Assembly (NCBI GenBank): GCA_038213005.1
Contig: JBBQTU010000034.1
Coordinates: forward strand, 1-24,400
Length of the DNA: 24,400 nt
From: JBBQTU01 sp038213005
GTDB taxonomy: Bacteria; Planctomycetota; Phycisphaerae; Tepidisphaerales; Tepidisphaeraceae
Direction: 5' to 3'
Positions 13,801 to 17,255 of the stretch are shown here, one piece after another. A program made the position numbers and the translations under genes. The notes beneath the pieces are model-generated. The model worked only from the letters and a program-made list of their open reading frames with translations. It was not told the origin of the DNA and made no database searches. Every line of letters starts with the position of its first letter. Within the stretch, counting starts at the first letter, position 1.

Positions 13801-15192
13801 CGTAATCGCCCGCTCGGTATTGACCGTGGCAAACGCCACGTGCATCCGCGAACTATGCTCGGTGCTGGCACTCGCCACGCTCGGCAACACCGCGTTGATG
13901 GCATTGACGATCTTTGTATTGCTGCACCCCACTGCCACCAGCTTCAACCCGAACGACGCTGCCCGGGCGGCGAGGTAGTTGGTCACAATCCTCACCAGCC
14001 GGTCTTCAGCAGGCGTCAACCCCGCGGGCGCACTAGCCGTCTGCTCGAGCACCCCCACCGTAATATCCAATTCCATCCCATACCGATGTTGCCTGCCGGC
14101 TGTCGGCACCATCCCCAGCGCCGTTCCATTGGCATCGCTGATCGAGACAACATTCGCCAGTGCAAACTGCGACCCCGCCTGGCCAGCCACATCCCTTAAC
14201 AAACCCGCCAGCAAACTTGAGGCATAATTCTGCGGCCCCGTCACATCCGCCATCTGTACCCATTGCGTGGCATTGGTCGCGTTCAACTTAATCGCCGTCC
14301 GCTCATCAATCGCCCACACCTGGGTCGTCGTATCGCTCGCCGATGCCGACTTGAACCGCACCATCGCCTGCCGCGCTGAAGCGTCCAGCCCCGGCACATA
14401 CGTCGGCGCCTGGGCAAACGTCGGACTCGAAATCGTCAGAATCACCCCAGCGTCTGAGTTAAAGCCAAGATACCGCAGGCGCTGGATGACCCGAATCGCC
14501 GCCAGCGATGTGTCGTTCACATCCACAACCGAAGCCCCGCTGGTCGAATACCCCGCGCCGACCGTCACAACCGCGTTGATCGCCGTCATATCCCCGACGA
14601 CCGCCGACACGATGTGCAGGCGTATTGCCCCCTGGTATCCCCGGGCTGATCCATTGGCATCACCGGCCAGTGCTGATTCCGGACTCGCCAGGAAATACAG
14701 ATCTCCCTGCAGATCGCCCGTCAAACTGTCTCGTCCGCCCTTGGCATAAAGCTCGCCCACAACATTCGTCTCACGCATGATCGTCAGCCGCTGACCCGTA
14801 GCAGAAATCGTTAGTGATACCGGCGTTCCCTCCTCAGTCTGCGCCGCCGTCACCCGGTATCGCGAAAGCTCCGATCCAAGATCCAGCCGAATGGCATCGC
14901 CCGTCTTGCCCGACGCCGGGACCACCGTCCCGCCCATGTCCACCGCGGGTTCCGACATCCCCAGCAGCACCACCTCGTCCGCTTCGGATGAGAATGTCAG
15001 TAGCTCCGCCGACTGCGAAGACCCCGGCCCACCCGACAAAAGCTGCCGGGCCTCCAGTGTCTCCAGCGTCGCCCCGCGCCGCGCCGGGCTGATCGAAGGG
15101 TGCTCCGCCATATAATGTCGCACCCACTCACGCCGCAATATGAGCGTATAAAGATAATTCAGCCGCTGAATGGCATGAGATGTCTGAGACAT
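1..15192 (-). CDS. Giant LEPR-XLL / RTX / FG-GAP calcium-binding surface protein (3' end beyond window)
   Basis: One reading frame stays open for 5064 codons from ATG at 15192 to the left edge, so the C-terminus is missing. The start has AGGAG six bases upstream. Residues 46-52 read LEARQLL, a variant of the LEPR-XLL motif found near the N-terminus of very large planctomycete proteins. About residues 60-2200 are Ala/Ser/Thr/Leu-rich modules with three EF-hand loops. RTX nonapeptides (GGxGNDxIxGG type) dominate about 2234-3100 and recur in four smaller blocks up to about 4145. A PPC-like domain lies near 3763-3850. The end in view is an FG-GAP propeller (DxNxDGxxD loops) with a jelly-roll-like insert. 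RTX, EF-hand and FG-GAP loops all bind calcium in known families, so an exported, calcium-stabilised adhesin or matrix protein is the natural inference. No classical N-terminal signal peptide is visible. Substrate, partner and anchoring are unknown because the C-terminus is off the edge. Confidence 0.93.
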   Translation of the reverse strand, partial: MSQTSHAIQRLNYLYTLILRREWVRHYMAEHPSISPARRGATLETLEARQLLSGGPGSSQSAELLTFSSEADEVVLLGMSEPAVDMGGTVVPASGKTGDAIRLDLGSELSRYRVTAAQTEEGTPVSLTISATGQRLTIMRETNVVGELYAKGGRDSLTGDLQGDLYFLASPESALAGDANGSARGYQGAIRLHIVSAVVGDMTAINAVVTVGAGYSTSGASVVDVNDTSLAAIRVIQRLRYLGFNSDAGVILTISSPTFAQAPTYVPGLDASARQAMVRFKSASASDTTTQVWAIDERTAIKLNATNATQWVQMADVTGPQNYASSLLAGLLRDVAGQAGSQFALANVVSISDANGTALGMVPTAGRQHRYGMELDITVGVLEQTASAPAGLTPAEDRLVRIVTNYLAARAASFGLKLVAVGCSNTKIVNAINAVLPSVASASTEHSSRMHVAFATVNTERAITDEQREGLRKAADALRQFVGTMMEAAKWQWSWPILFSEVEGATDLPTLSGMLDLANTINTRICVPLTARLANPAALSMAEIKDLFIGISGMSGVSFIASLDDLITRSAIQFTFAPSVSRSQKLDLNTTLGSDLSLDADVTATLQASATMTVTIGVDNARGATVDDRAFVQVGSMGVNASLSATNINAAMHVGFLGGSVVNGSVTGSLAASVAVGSAFSVASLNASYVASHSAVTVTSSSLAILLPLQGSVGGVAISPGAQFGLNDASLFNATMTTLTYNPVVIHTSMTDMLPFKNMNAAGMIQVLKSLGETLASVRNLDALDVPLPLLKGKTLADVMGIDTAYVTRVMNQLTDAQNNNQPKFNSIGELTALFPGLLTNVLYSGGATPKLTYTFHLAKSPTVAQSSKMDFDNIGLSGQKLFGLKSDVNVAINPQVGIDFVLSVDLLPLGASVSIDPNTATLAGLNDGRGVKIISDGKADVEIRLRDGSTFSVNFDSLASSPLTATINSFLAKLNTAASAAGLGGKFLASYVSADKCIRLQDRSTDSGAAAINEFEVKPVNGSLVMMQLGIPTKGDTGAAELRSGPLHGDSAMKHGQLESATIQASLSAAVTDADFEASLGLLGLQIHDANGQLNIAFSVGVDPMRLSALADAAKTGTLANAVDFFVTVDAAEMHLPVKVVSALPGFVSGAEKRIDISWPDVLTGVVPTLNLSSLNVTFPGLSDLVVWKDMDAQDVIALVKTLFTYVGDLAGTDVMQAKIPIVNKSIGDALEFAGALVALADRLENQPDKVLEQLESYVETQLGLPASAIHFSLDLSNAAKPAVRLDLNYATGLNPNTKMSLNLDLGSLTGLSGMSLVDVSTSGTLDAAGSLSSHLSIGVEMLPGGGFTGLLDSNVFVYGSSSFDATFKAYSTNIKAQASVGPLGVFIGSDAEKGWVAISANGTAGGAPASLHFGFPSSSTRYYGFDALTSSIQGDVSGQARADLPVFFPTQANRLTPDLVVRVTDLGDPINTFAITSAPDFGSFVNGMNLSTGSLDSLISGISNLLQMLETALGSRVLNANLPMIGDKLSEASQFIRDLRENLVDAIATAPQKTAAMVKQKLWEVLGPSNLNWIKDNNADGFITPDDIVMDATLSNVDFGMHLGSDLVSFALPLGLDLGIPLLGLDVDGQVTAKVGFDFDFGFGVSKSSGVYFDVSAPTDLSIYFAVDLSSLSATGNLAFLQLDVEAMTRDDIKNDSEALSKSGINLSNLYTTGACNQFIGGFSVNIDDPNHDGKLTLAEISSASPSDIITATLDARAAVHFNLLASLGGASSFPSVGAQLHLYWNFGGSSNYDLSTPEIAFTDVRLNMGEFFSDLVKPILEKVQTVIAPLDPVLDILTTPLPVLSDLAGPVTLVDLAGLFGYADIAAFIESADQISDLVNGIPTFGDQLYLPLGGFGVTYDAFGSPTLLKDAEASAYTLTGAMTSLGNADASNYLDAMNGLNSGSGVDALQLPILTDPMNIFKLLMGKKDIELITYDMPKIGLEFSYSQYFPIIGPLGARIGGTIGFSADFAFGYDTQGFFDAYQSGHAADVLNGLYVSDRANADGTGADVSELVLYGELTAAGELNLGIARGGVGGGIYAGIDMNLNDPNNDGKVRVNEIVDNFMLRPDCVFDISGKLEAFLNAYVEVGYGWFSWSKEWDLARITLVDFSIPRPGAASAPPDAILGTVDGSGKLTVNIGEFAANRVHGDLSDGADQVTLKRGNTADEIIIVTMGKQQRYQGVQTILVRSGAGNDVITVDNAVTQPVTIAGGDGDDVLMAGRGPSTISGGAGNDRITGGDSADSLSGNEGNDTISGSYGSDTIDGGVGNDVLTGELGDDLIRGGDGSDTIGGGAGNDTIYGGLQSDQITGGDGSDLIYGDDDDSAIGAGDTIDGGEGLDTIYAGAGADRVTGGVGNDRIEGGEGNDTLDGGLGNDQVSGGAGNDSIYGGLGSDTIAGDAGNDYIVSGVATNPGGVTYAGEPFTQDIISGNAGNDTIHGDLGADYIDAGEGDNQVFSYAGDDTIIAGAGNDRIESGDGNDSIQAGNGRNTILGGAGSETVVAGSGDDLIDLRNATSPTEFAVHVVTDSGGNNTVYTGLGGDTITTGSGNDQIFAYDGDNNVVAGNGDNRVVTGSGTDDIRSGTGRDTIDAGAGNDTIYAGLGETAGQGADVIDSGAGDDYIDAGQGDNTIRGGAGAETVIAGTGNDLIDLRESPAAAELFANLVTDAGGNNTIYTSAGADTITTGAGNDRIYAGNGANTINAGQGDNYVESGSGADTIVTGDGVDTIMGGDGDNRITANGGHDSIRTGSGSDSILAGEGNDTVWAGGGNDLVVGGRGDDSIQGEGGNDVIWGGEQSYDWGYFSVSENLTLPPDWAIGLRATGAYTPPMITPAFGLIPGSVDDGRDSIYAGDGQDFVFGGGDHDWLEGNAGSDYIDGGAGNETILGGGGDDVLRGNSNDDWLYGGAGIDQVYGDDGEDHLWGDAGTGSSQLGQRLWGGDGTDYMYAYSPSIGVINAPGDEMYGGSGNDWMYGNTAQDLMAGNSGNDYLHGDWLAGPGYALNSLADLIGAADTLYGDLGQDMIIGGGGADEIWGGGDADMLEGQDGKDTIYGGGGIDVIKLDVSALYTTLGDVMDGHFANRPSEGTTDEGSTDILLIEGTDQADRILLSESAYKLHVSYKTGGGATRDIVVDWRTSDSSHRPLIEQFRINGNMGDDYIGFISGAGAVNLSSLNARSKDWVGMLEGGPGNDTLLGSGGRDRIDGSDGSDMMYGFGGDDRLWGGRTGSPSDYDILFGGTGNDDQIGGVGTNRIFSWSIDPYGPLHFVNGQRAINSEGTARITAFAPVFPSGVLESNLAMKLRIAGGAEVEVNLAANPANTTRAQLITQLNAVLPAGVTASESGGYLSLSTAAASIEIDTGSFGVWADSAGMLYKEPGAGADRTLEQTGLNRMLGGDYNDSLYGGTALDFMYGGKGTNVLYTRTGELFESSGDVAADDQWKEYARTLDSVWYYAGSGADDVIHVDYVTEPGMFSYHHLITRLTTNNGVSTFDAQVRLDFGAVDSDGNLIWEPQDLQVDLAKMQELDPEARKLAWKTLEMSDAGILPAEGDFMAIIVDALEGNDKVYVGPTVQKTVWVDAGAGDDVVEIASGEALLPDITDSPSNDVVAYLDDHAYQIGYPTVLKTNPSYAMASADPILTLSYGADSATLTLSRDLHDLVSVINALNAALDASVFSGVLYATRVGTVPAIRTVQFGQGGLITVTSINSQASTRLGLIAAQKSLTIGIAGSMVLKDLTIDSPADIDWYKFRLLDDNRVDISVRSFGGVEVMRKDLYWMNGSTMELVGGKDLIKGRTYYVRVTTTNSVPAKYDLTISISGTSGTDVFDAYDAKKLNRADIIIGGTGNDVLKGGAYEDWIFGGEGNDVLSGGQDRQASDLLFGGPGNDTFQVIPDKLAVAPDGNELRLNPEPIPDGTPTELRLTLADEMFGGTGEDRVLFLGGDYDYLGRAVPDFVTVRYSRFIGIYEIATKVWDVANQQFVTDDNTWALRYANFQSHDIEHLTFDLRAGDDELRADPQYTFPLVDGTGMDEIEGSWGMSSGNRQEGAALAGISVLGGEGNDRLYGGADNDEIDGGAGSDFISGNTGDDTIVGGTGSDLLIGGANQVGADRYDFVTHGTTTGVNDSLKNASVIDGLGGGQTLGDLLLGDGDRGDWYVLPAPSAAKGFGSDTTALLTRDQIDVEFLTKDGMGVDIKDTANVFYDARFNGDHNYYLYAARRDDATGTYSFVPDSQATGVPEYYLLHVVNVKANSIAGSTAIKAANTAVRFYLYIDGKVTNQVSINVTSTMNADAIVTALNTAFGTTNLFNGGSTSARISDRAFAVNEPGDRLRIYLKSVGTLYATFSSTDQARQVLGLTSLQDNQAPPDPLGRYRVNILPAVSQTTHVDADSASAVVNPADGGYQAKLIPIGDIDNDGFEDYVSGVRNTVSTDPYLATGVLHPQEYVGVSYATITFGSATTGELTSANSRTMRVILPAPVGTYSFGTQSIFVGPANFNGITGADDLVVVVASQDATGVGGRTYSKTGLYVLSGRTNWPSEINLVESADGIQTVPAETVDATALRDINGDGYDDIALTYATGSYPSKVYYTQIRRGGTVTTTSSGVLATNHVDATGTGFSLAAVGSYENLWHVTTARADDLGHTGSNSFYFGQGESPTSGGGTYSTGSRVAGELLTAGYQVSETGSYEVALRYRLRTEGSISGSPTGTWDKARIYVSTDGGLNYLLKASNFAADGVTMLTDADSGWQHLNLSIGSLTASAKIVVKFQFDSVDEALNEYEGWFVDDVQVRAVSAPSVLKTISHTTSSRAVHIANAGDFTGDGRDDLLIIRDGATEIGGGFSYHDSAIVYVVRSETVNSLPSSTTTALLSSFTVWAYTPSITNAGDLNGDGIRDLVAPGLSDGIESTSIVSGASGGIYSVRDLIGPSLYAIGDADADGQADLAGRGTIATDSVMENGQTSSRYVYQLFLNADRNFATDLFATPDVVIEPANRDDARYLAPVVMGDLNHDGHDDFGLLDQAGGKSRIYFGRPWTPIA
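2755..2940 (-). repeat. Fifth RTX block
   Basis: Units GGEGNDRLYGGADNDEIDGG, GGAGSDFISGNTGDDTI and GGTGSDLLIGG are seen at about residues 4085-4145. This is the last RTX block before the FG-GAP region. Confidence 0.87.
3425..3585 (-). repeat. Fourth RTX block
   Basis: Units GGTGNDVLKGGAYEDWIFGG, GGEGNDVLSGG and FGGPGNDTFQ follow directly after the PPC-like domain. They match the RTX nonapeptide well. Confidence 0.85.
3640..3905 (-). other. PPC-like (pre-peptidase C-terminal type) beta domain of the giant protein
   Basis: About residues 3763-3850 contain ADIDWYKFRLLDDNRVDISV, then GRTYYVRVTT and KYDLTIS. The order D-x-D-W-Y-x-F, a middle strand, then YYVRV and YDLTI is the usual pattern of PPC domains found in secreted bacterial proteins. 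The call is by motif only. Confidence 0.6.
4830..4912 (-). repeat. Short, degenerate RTX block
   Basis: About three units are visible (GGDYNDSLYGG, TALDFMYGGKGTNVLY). Some glycines and aspartates are lost, so it is a degenerate copy of the RTX unit. Confidence 0.7.
5310..5530 (-). repeat. Second RTX block
   Basis: About residues 3221-3295 carry GGPGNDTLLGSGG, GSDGSDMMYGFGGDD and FGGTGNDDQIGG units. It is separated from the main array by about 120 residues without repeats. Confidence 0.85.
5890..8493 (-). repeat. Main RTX (hemolysin-type calcium-binding) repeat array
   Basis: About residues 2234-3101 of the giant protein are dominated by nine-residue GGxGxDxhx units (h hydrophobic), for example GGAGNDSIYGG and GGDGSDLIYGD. 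In known RTX proteins such units wind into a calcium-filled parallel beta-roll that folds after secretion, when calcium becomes available. The array is broken near 6540-6690 by a segment without repeats (contains WAIGLRATGAYTPP). It contains a long tandem duplication, listed separately. Confidence 0.92.
6769..7602 (-). repeat. 139-residue tandem duplication inside the RTX array
   Basis: Two copies lie head to tail with a period of 417 nt. Copy 1 begins at 7602 with NTILGGAGSETVVAG and copy 2 at 7185 with NTIRGGAGAETVIAG. Both then carry an insertion that breaks the nonapeptide register (LIDLR, later VTDSGGNNTVYT and VTDAGGNNTIYT) before RTX units resume. The offset is the same at two separate landmarks (7602/7185 and 7476/7059), so the copies align without a gap between those points. 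Confidence 0.85.
8884..8919 (-). other. EF-hand-like calcium loop 3 of the giant protein
   Basis: Residues 2092-2103 read DPNNDGKVRVNE, nearly identical in plan to loop 2, including the leading DPN. It sits about 140 residues before the first RTX repeat. The similarity of loops 2 and 3 and their surroundings (NIDDPNH and DLNDPNN) suggests an internal duplication. Confidence 0.75.
9967..10002 (-). other. EF-hand-like calcium loop 2 of the giant protein
   Basis: Residues 1731-1742 read DPNHDGKLTLAE, a full match to the 12-residue D-x-[DN]-x-D-G-x-[IVL]-x-x-x-E loop. In EF-hand and dockerin-like proteins this geometry binds one calcium ion. Confidence 0.75.
10426..10461 (-). other. EF-hand-like calcium loop 1 of the giant protein
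   Basis: Residues 1578-1589 read DNNADGFITPDD. Acidic or Asn side chains fall at loop positions 1, 3 and 5, Gly at 6, Ile at 8 and Asp at 12, which matches the EF-hand loop except that position 12 is Asp rather than Glu. It lies inside the Ala/Ser-rich region before the RTX array. Confidence 0.65.
10490..12960 (-). repeat. Degenerate repeated modules with a P-[LIM]-[LIV] motif in the giant protein
   Basis: At least three stretches share one plan: a hydrophobic, helix-like run (such as VIALVKTLFTYVG or MIQVLKSLGETL), then a short motif, then another helix-like run and a beta-rich stretch. The motif is VPLPLLKGKTLADV near 12830, AKIPIVNKSIGDAL near 11520 and ANLPMIGDKLSEAS near 10620. A weaker relative occurs near 9520 (IPTFGDQLYLPL). 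I read these as diverged copies of one structural module. I do not recognise a named domain, and the boundaries are approximate. Confidence 0.5.
15037..15057 (-). other. LEPR-XLL-like motif (LEARQLL)
   Basis: Residues 46-52 of the giant protein read LEARQLL, preceded by ARRGATLET and followed by SGG. The family consensus is LEPRxLL, so proline is replaced by alanine while the Arg and the double Leu are kept. The motif sits where the family has it, about 50 residues from the N-terminus of huge repetitive proteins. Its role is not established; involvement in export or sorting is only a guess. Confidence 0.7.
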
Positions 15193-15198
15193 ATTGGA

Positions 15199-15203
15199 CT
15201 CCT
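15199..15203 (-). promoter_or_regulatory. Ribosome binding site of the giant gene
   Basis: AGGAG on the minus strand lies six bases before the ATG at 15192. This fixes the start of the giant gene. The 230 bp between this gene and folP are divergent and should hold both promoters, but I see no convincing -35/-10 pair in either direction. Confidence 0.75.
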
Positions 15204-15422
15204 GGTCTCGACTCTGAAAACCGCTACAGACGACCCCGCACCCCAAAAGTTACCTCCCGCAGCCGCTCATTGCAAGAATATTCCCACAATTCTGCCACCG
15301 TTCCCCGCCCGGGCCGCCCCGGGACGCCGACCAACTCTCCGCGGCTCAGTCCCTCCAGCGCAGCGCGTGGTGAGAACTTGCCCTGGCTTCCGTTTTCTGA
15401 CCAACAGTGGTAAACCCTTATC

Positions 15423-16274
15423 ATGAACCCAGCGGCATTCGAATCATGGCTCCTCTCCGCCGCCCCTGTCCGCGCCCGGCCGCCGCTGGTCATGGGCATC
15501 CTGAATATCACCCCCGACAGTTTCAGCGATGGGGGAAAGTATCTCTCGCCCGCCTCCGCCATCGACCATGCCCGCGACATGATCACCCAGGGGGCTGACA
15601 TCCTGGACCTTGGCGCCGAGTCCACCCGCCCCGGCGCCACTCCCGTGCCGGCCAAAGACCAACTGTCGCGACTCCTGCCCGTCATCCAGGCCATTCGCGG
15701 TCGCAGCGACATCCTCCTCTCCGTCGACACCACCGATTCGCAGGTCGCCGCCGCCGCCGTCTCGGCCGGGGCAGGCCTGATCAACGACGTCTCGGCCGGC
15801 CGGTTTGACCCGCAGATGCTGGCGGTGGCGGCCAGACTGGGCGTGCCGGTTGCCCTTATGCACATGCTCGGCGAGCCGGGGACCATGCAGCAGAACCCGG
15901 TCTACACCGATGTCGTCCGCGAGGTGAAGGAACATCTCGCCCAGCGAAAGGCCGCCGCGCTGGCGGCTGGCGTCGCCCCGCACCGCATTCTCCTGGATCC
16001 CGGCATAGGATTTGGCAAGACCATCCAGCACAATCTGGCGCTACTCAAGTCCCTCATCGCCCTCAGGATGCTGGGTTGCCCGATTCTGCTGGGAACCAGC
16101 CGCAAGCGCTTCATCGGTGCCGTGACAGGGGTGGACGACCCCGCCGGCCGCATTATCGGGTCCTGCGCAACAATCGCGTGGGGGATAACTAACGGAGCCG
16201 AGGTCTTGCGTGTCCATGATATCGCCGAGACCGTTCAGACGATCCGGATGACAAAAGCCATCACGGGTGCGTGA
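15423..16274 (+). CDS. folP: Dihydropteroate synthase
   Basis: This 283-residue cytoplasmic enzyme joins p-aminobenzoate to the pterin diphosphate to make 7,8-dihydropteroate in folate synthesis. All family landmarks are present: MGILNITPDSFSDGG (24-38), DLGAESTRPGA (62-72), SVDTTDS around Asp102, INDVSAG with Asn121-Asp122, MHMLGEPGTMQ (146-156), LLDPGIGFGKT (190-200), GTSRKRFIG (224-232) and RVHDIAE (263-269). These cover the pterin pocket, the diphosphate-binding Arg/His and the mobile loops. Length is normal. An in-frame TAA lies just upstream at 15411, so ATG 15423 is the only good start, although no clear Shine-Dalgarno precedes it. It is divergent from the giant gene and followed by cdaA, a neighbourhood I recall from other phyla such as Bacteroidetes. 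Confidence 0.96.
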   Translation: MNPAAFESWLLSAAPVRARPPLVMGILNITPDSFSDGGKYLSPASAIDHARDMITQGADILDLGAESTRPGATPVPAKDQLSRLLPVIQAIRGRSDILLSVDTTDSQVAAAAVSAGAGLINDVSAGRFDPQMLAVAARLGVPVALMHMLGEPGTMQQNPVYTDVVREVKEHLAQRKAAALAAGVAPHRILLDPGIGFGKTIQHNLALLKSLIALRMLGCPILLGTSRKRFIGAVTGVDDPAGRIIGSCATIAWGITNGAEVLRVHDIAETVQTIRMTKAITGA

Positions 16275-16309
16275 ACTTGGGCGGATTTCAACATTAACCG
16301 CGATTCTCT

Positions 16310-16338
16310 TTGCCGCATCCGTCGTGGTGCAATATAGT
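16310..16338 (+). promoter_or_regulatory. Probable sigma70-type promoter of cdaA-cdaR
   Basis: TTGCCG (16310-16315) and TATAGT (16333-16338) are separated by exactly 17 bases and match the consensus at 4/6 and 5/6 positions. They lie in the folP-cdaA gap about 65 bases before the proposed cdaA start. A small hairpin (CGCCGA, loop TCGC, TCGGCG, at 16351-16366) follows in the predicted leader. Confidence 0.5.
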
Positions 16339-16403
16339 GGTCCCGGCCGTCGCCGATCGCTCGGCGCGAGCGTGAATGATCTGACCGTTGTGGGAGAGCT
16401 GCA

Positions 16404-17249
16404 CTGACTGGCGATTTTCTCAACTTCTCTACCTTTTTCCGCACGTTTCGCGGCTACCCGCTCTGGCAGGTCGGCGTGGAACTTCTGCTGATCGCCGTGG
16501 TGGTCTACCTGGTGATCCGCTTCCTGCGGGGCACTCGCGGAGCCCGCATGCTGCGCGGCACGGTGGTTATGTTGATCGCGTTGTACCTTGTCGTGCGCCT
16601 GGTCGCCGACAGGTTTGAACTGCAGCGGGTCTCCTATCTTTATGGCGTCTTTCTGCAGTTTGCGTTCATGGCGATCATCGTGGTTTTTGCCCCGGAACTG
16701 CGCCGAGGCCTGATGCGCCTTGGCGAGACCCGCCTGTTCAAGAGCTGGTCGCGCGACATGACCGAGCACATCGACGAACTGGTGGACTCGGCGACCTATC
16801 TGTCCAAGCGGCGCATCGGCGCCCTCGTGGCGATCGAACGCGAAGTGGGGCTGGGCGGCCTCGTGGAAAGCGGCACTCGCCTGGACGCCGATATCTCCGC
16901 CTCGCTGCTCAACACGATCTTCTGGCCCAACTCGCCGCTGCACGACCTGGGCGTGGTAATCAGCCAGGGACGCATCGCCTATGCCGCGGTCCAGTTCCCA
17001 CTGGCCGAGTTCGGCGAACTCGAGCGGGAACTGGGCAGCCGCCATCGTGCCGCCGTGGGCATGAGCCAGGAATCGGATGCGGTGGTGATCGTCGTTTCGG
17101 AACAAACCGGCGACATCAGCCTCGCCGAGAACGGCAAACTCTTCCGTCGGCTGGCGCCCGAGGAGTTGCGGGATATGCTGATTCGGTTGCTTGGCGTGGG
17201 TGAGAAAGTCGCGGAGAAATTGGAAGAAAAGGAGCCGTCCCCGGTATAG
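16404..17249 (+). CDS. cdaA: Diadenylate cyclase CdaA (c-di-AMP synthase)
   Basis: The product condenses two ATP into c-di-AMP at the inner membrane. Three N-terminal membrane segments (VELLLIAVVVYLVI, VVMLIALYLVVRLV, FLQFAFMAIIVVF) are followed by APELRRG and a DAC domain with KRRIGALVAIER and SRHRAAVG (the RHR motif). The usual DGA triplet reads DLG here (codons 16944-16952). Start choice: no in-frame ATG exists. GTG 16476 would begin inside the first membrane helix and cut the short segment that precedes it in relatives. CTG 16404 is in frame, has GGGAG seven bases upstream, and adds 24 residues (281 in all) with family-like spacing, so I prefer it. The next in-frame stop upstream is TGA at 16377. 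cdaR follows 6 nt downstream. The family call is secure; the start is not. Confidence 0.9.
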   Translation: MTGDFLNFSTFFRTFRGYPLWQVGVELLLIAVVVYLVIRFLRGTRGARMLRGTVVMLIALYLVVRLVADRFELQRVSYLYGVFLQFAFMAIIVVFAPELRRGLMRLGETRLFKSWSRDMTEHIDELVDSATYLSKRRIGALVAIEREVGLGGLVESGTRLDADISASLLNTIFWPNSPLHDLGVVISQGRIAYAAVQFPLAEFGELERELGSRHRAAVGMSQESDAVVIVVSEQTGDISLAENGKLFRRLAPEELRDMLIRLLGVGEKVAEKLEEKEPSPV

Positions 17250-17255
17250 ACCCAC

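Noticed and set aside
16041..17255. A 404-codon minus-strand frame opposite folP and cdaA
   Set aside because: The plus-strand frames encode recognisable FolP and CdaA with intact motifs; the minus frame has Gln/His-rich sequence with no family signature.
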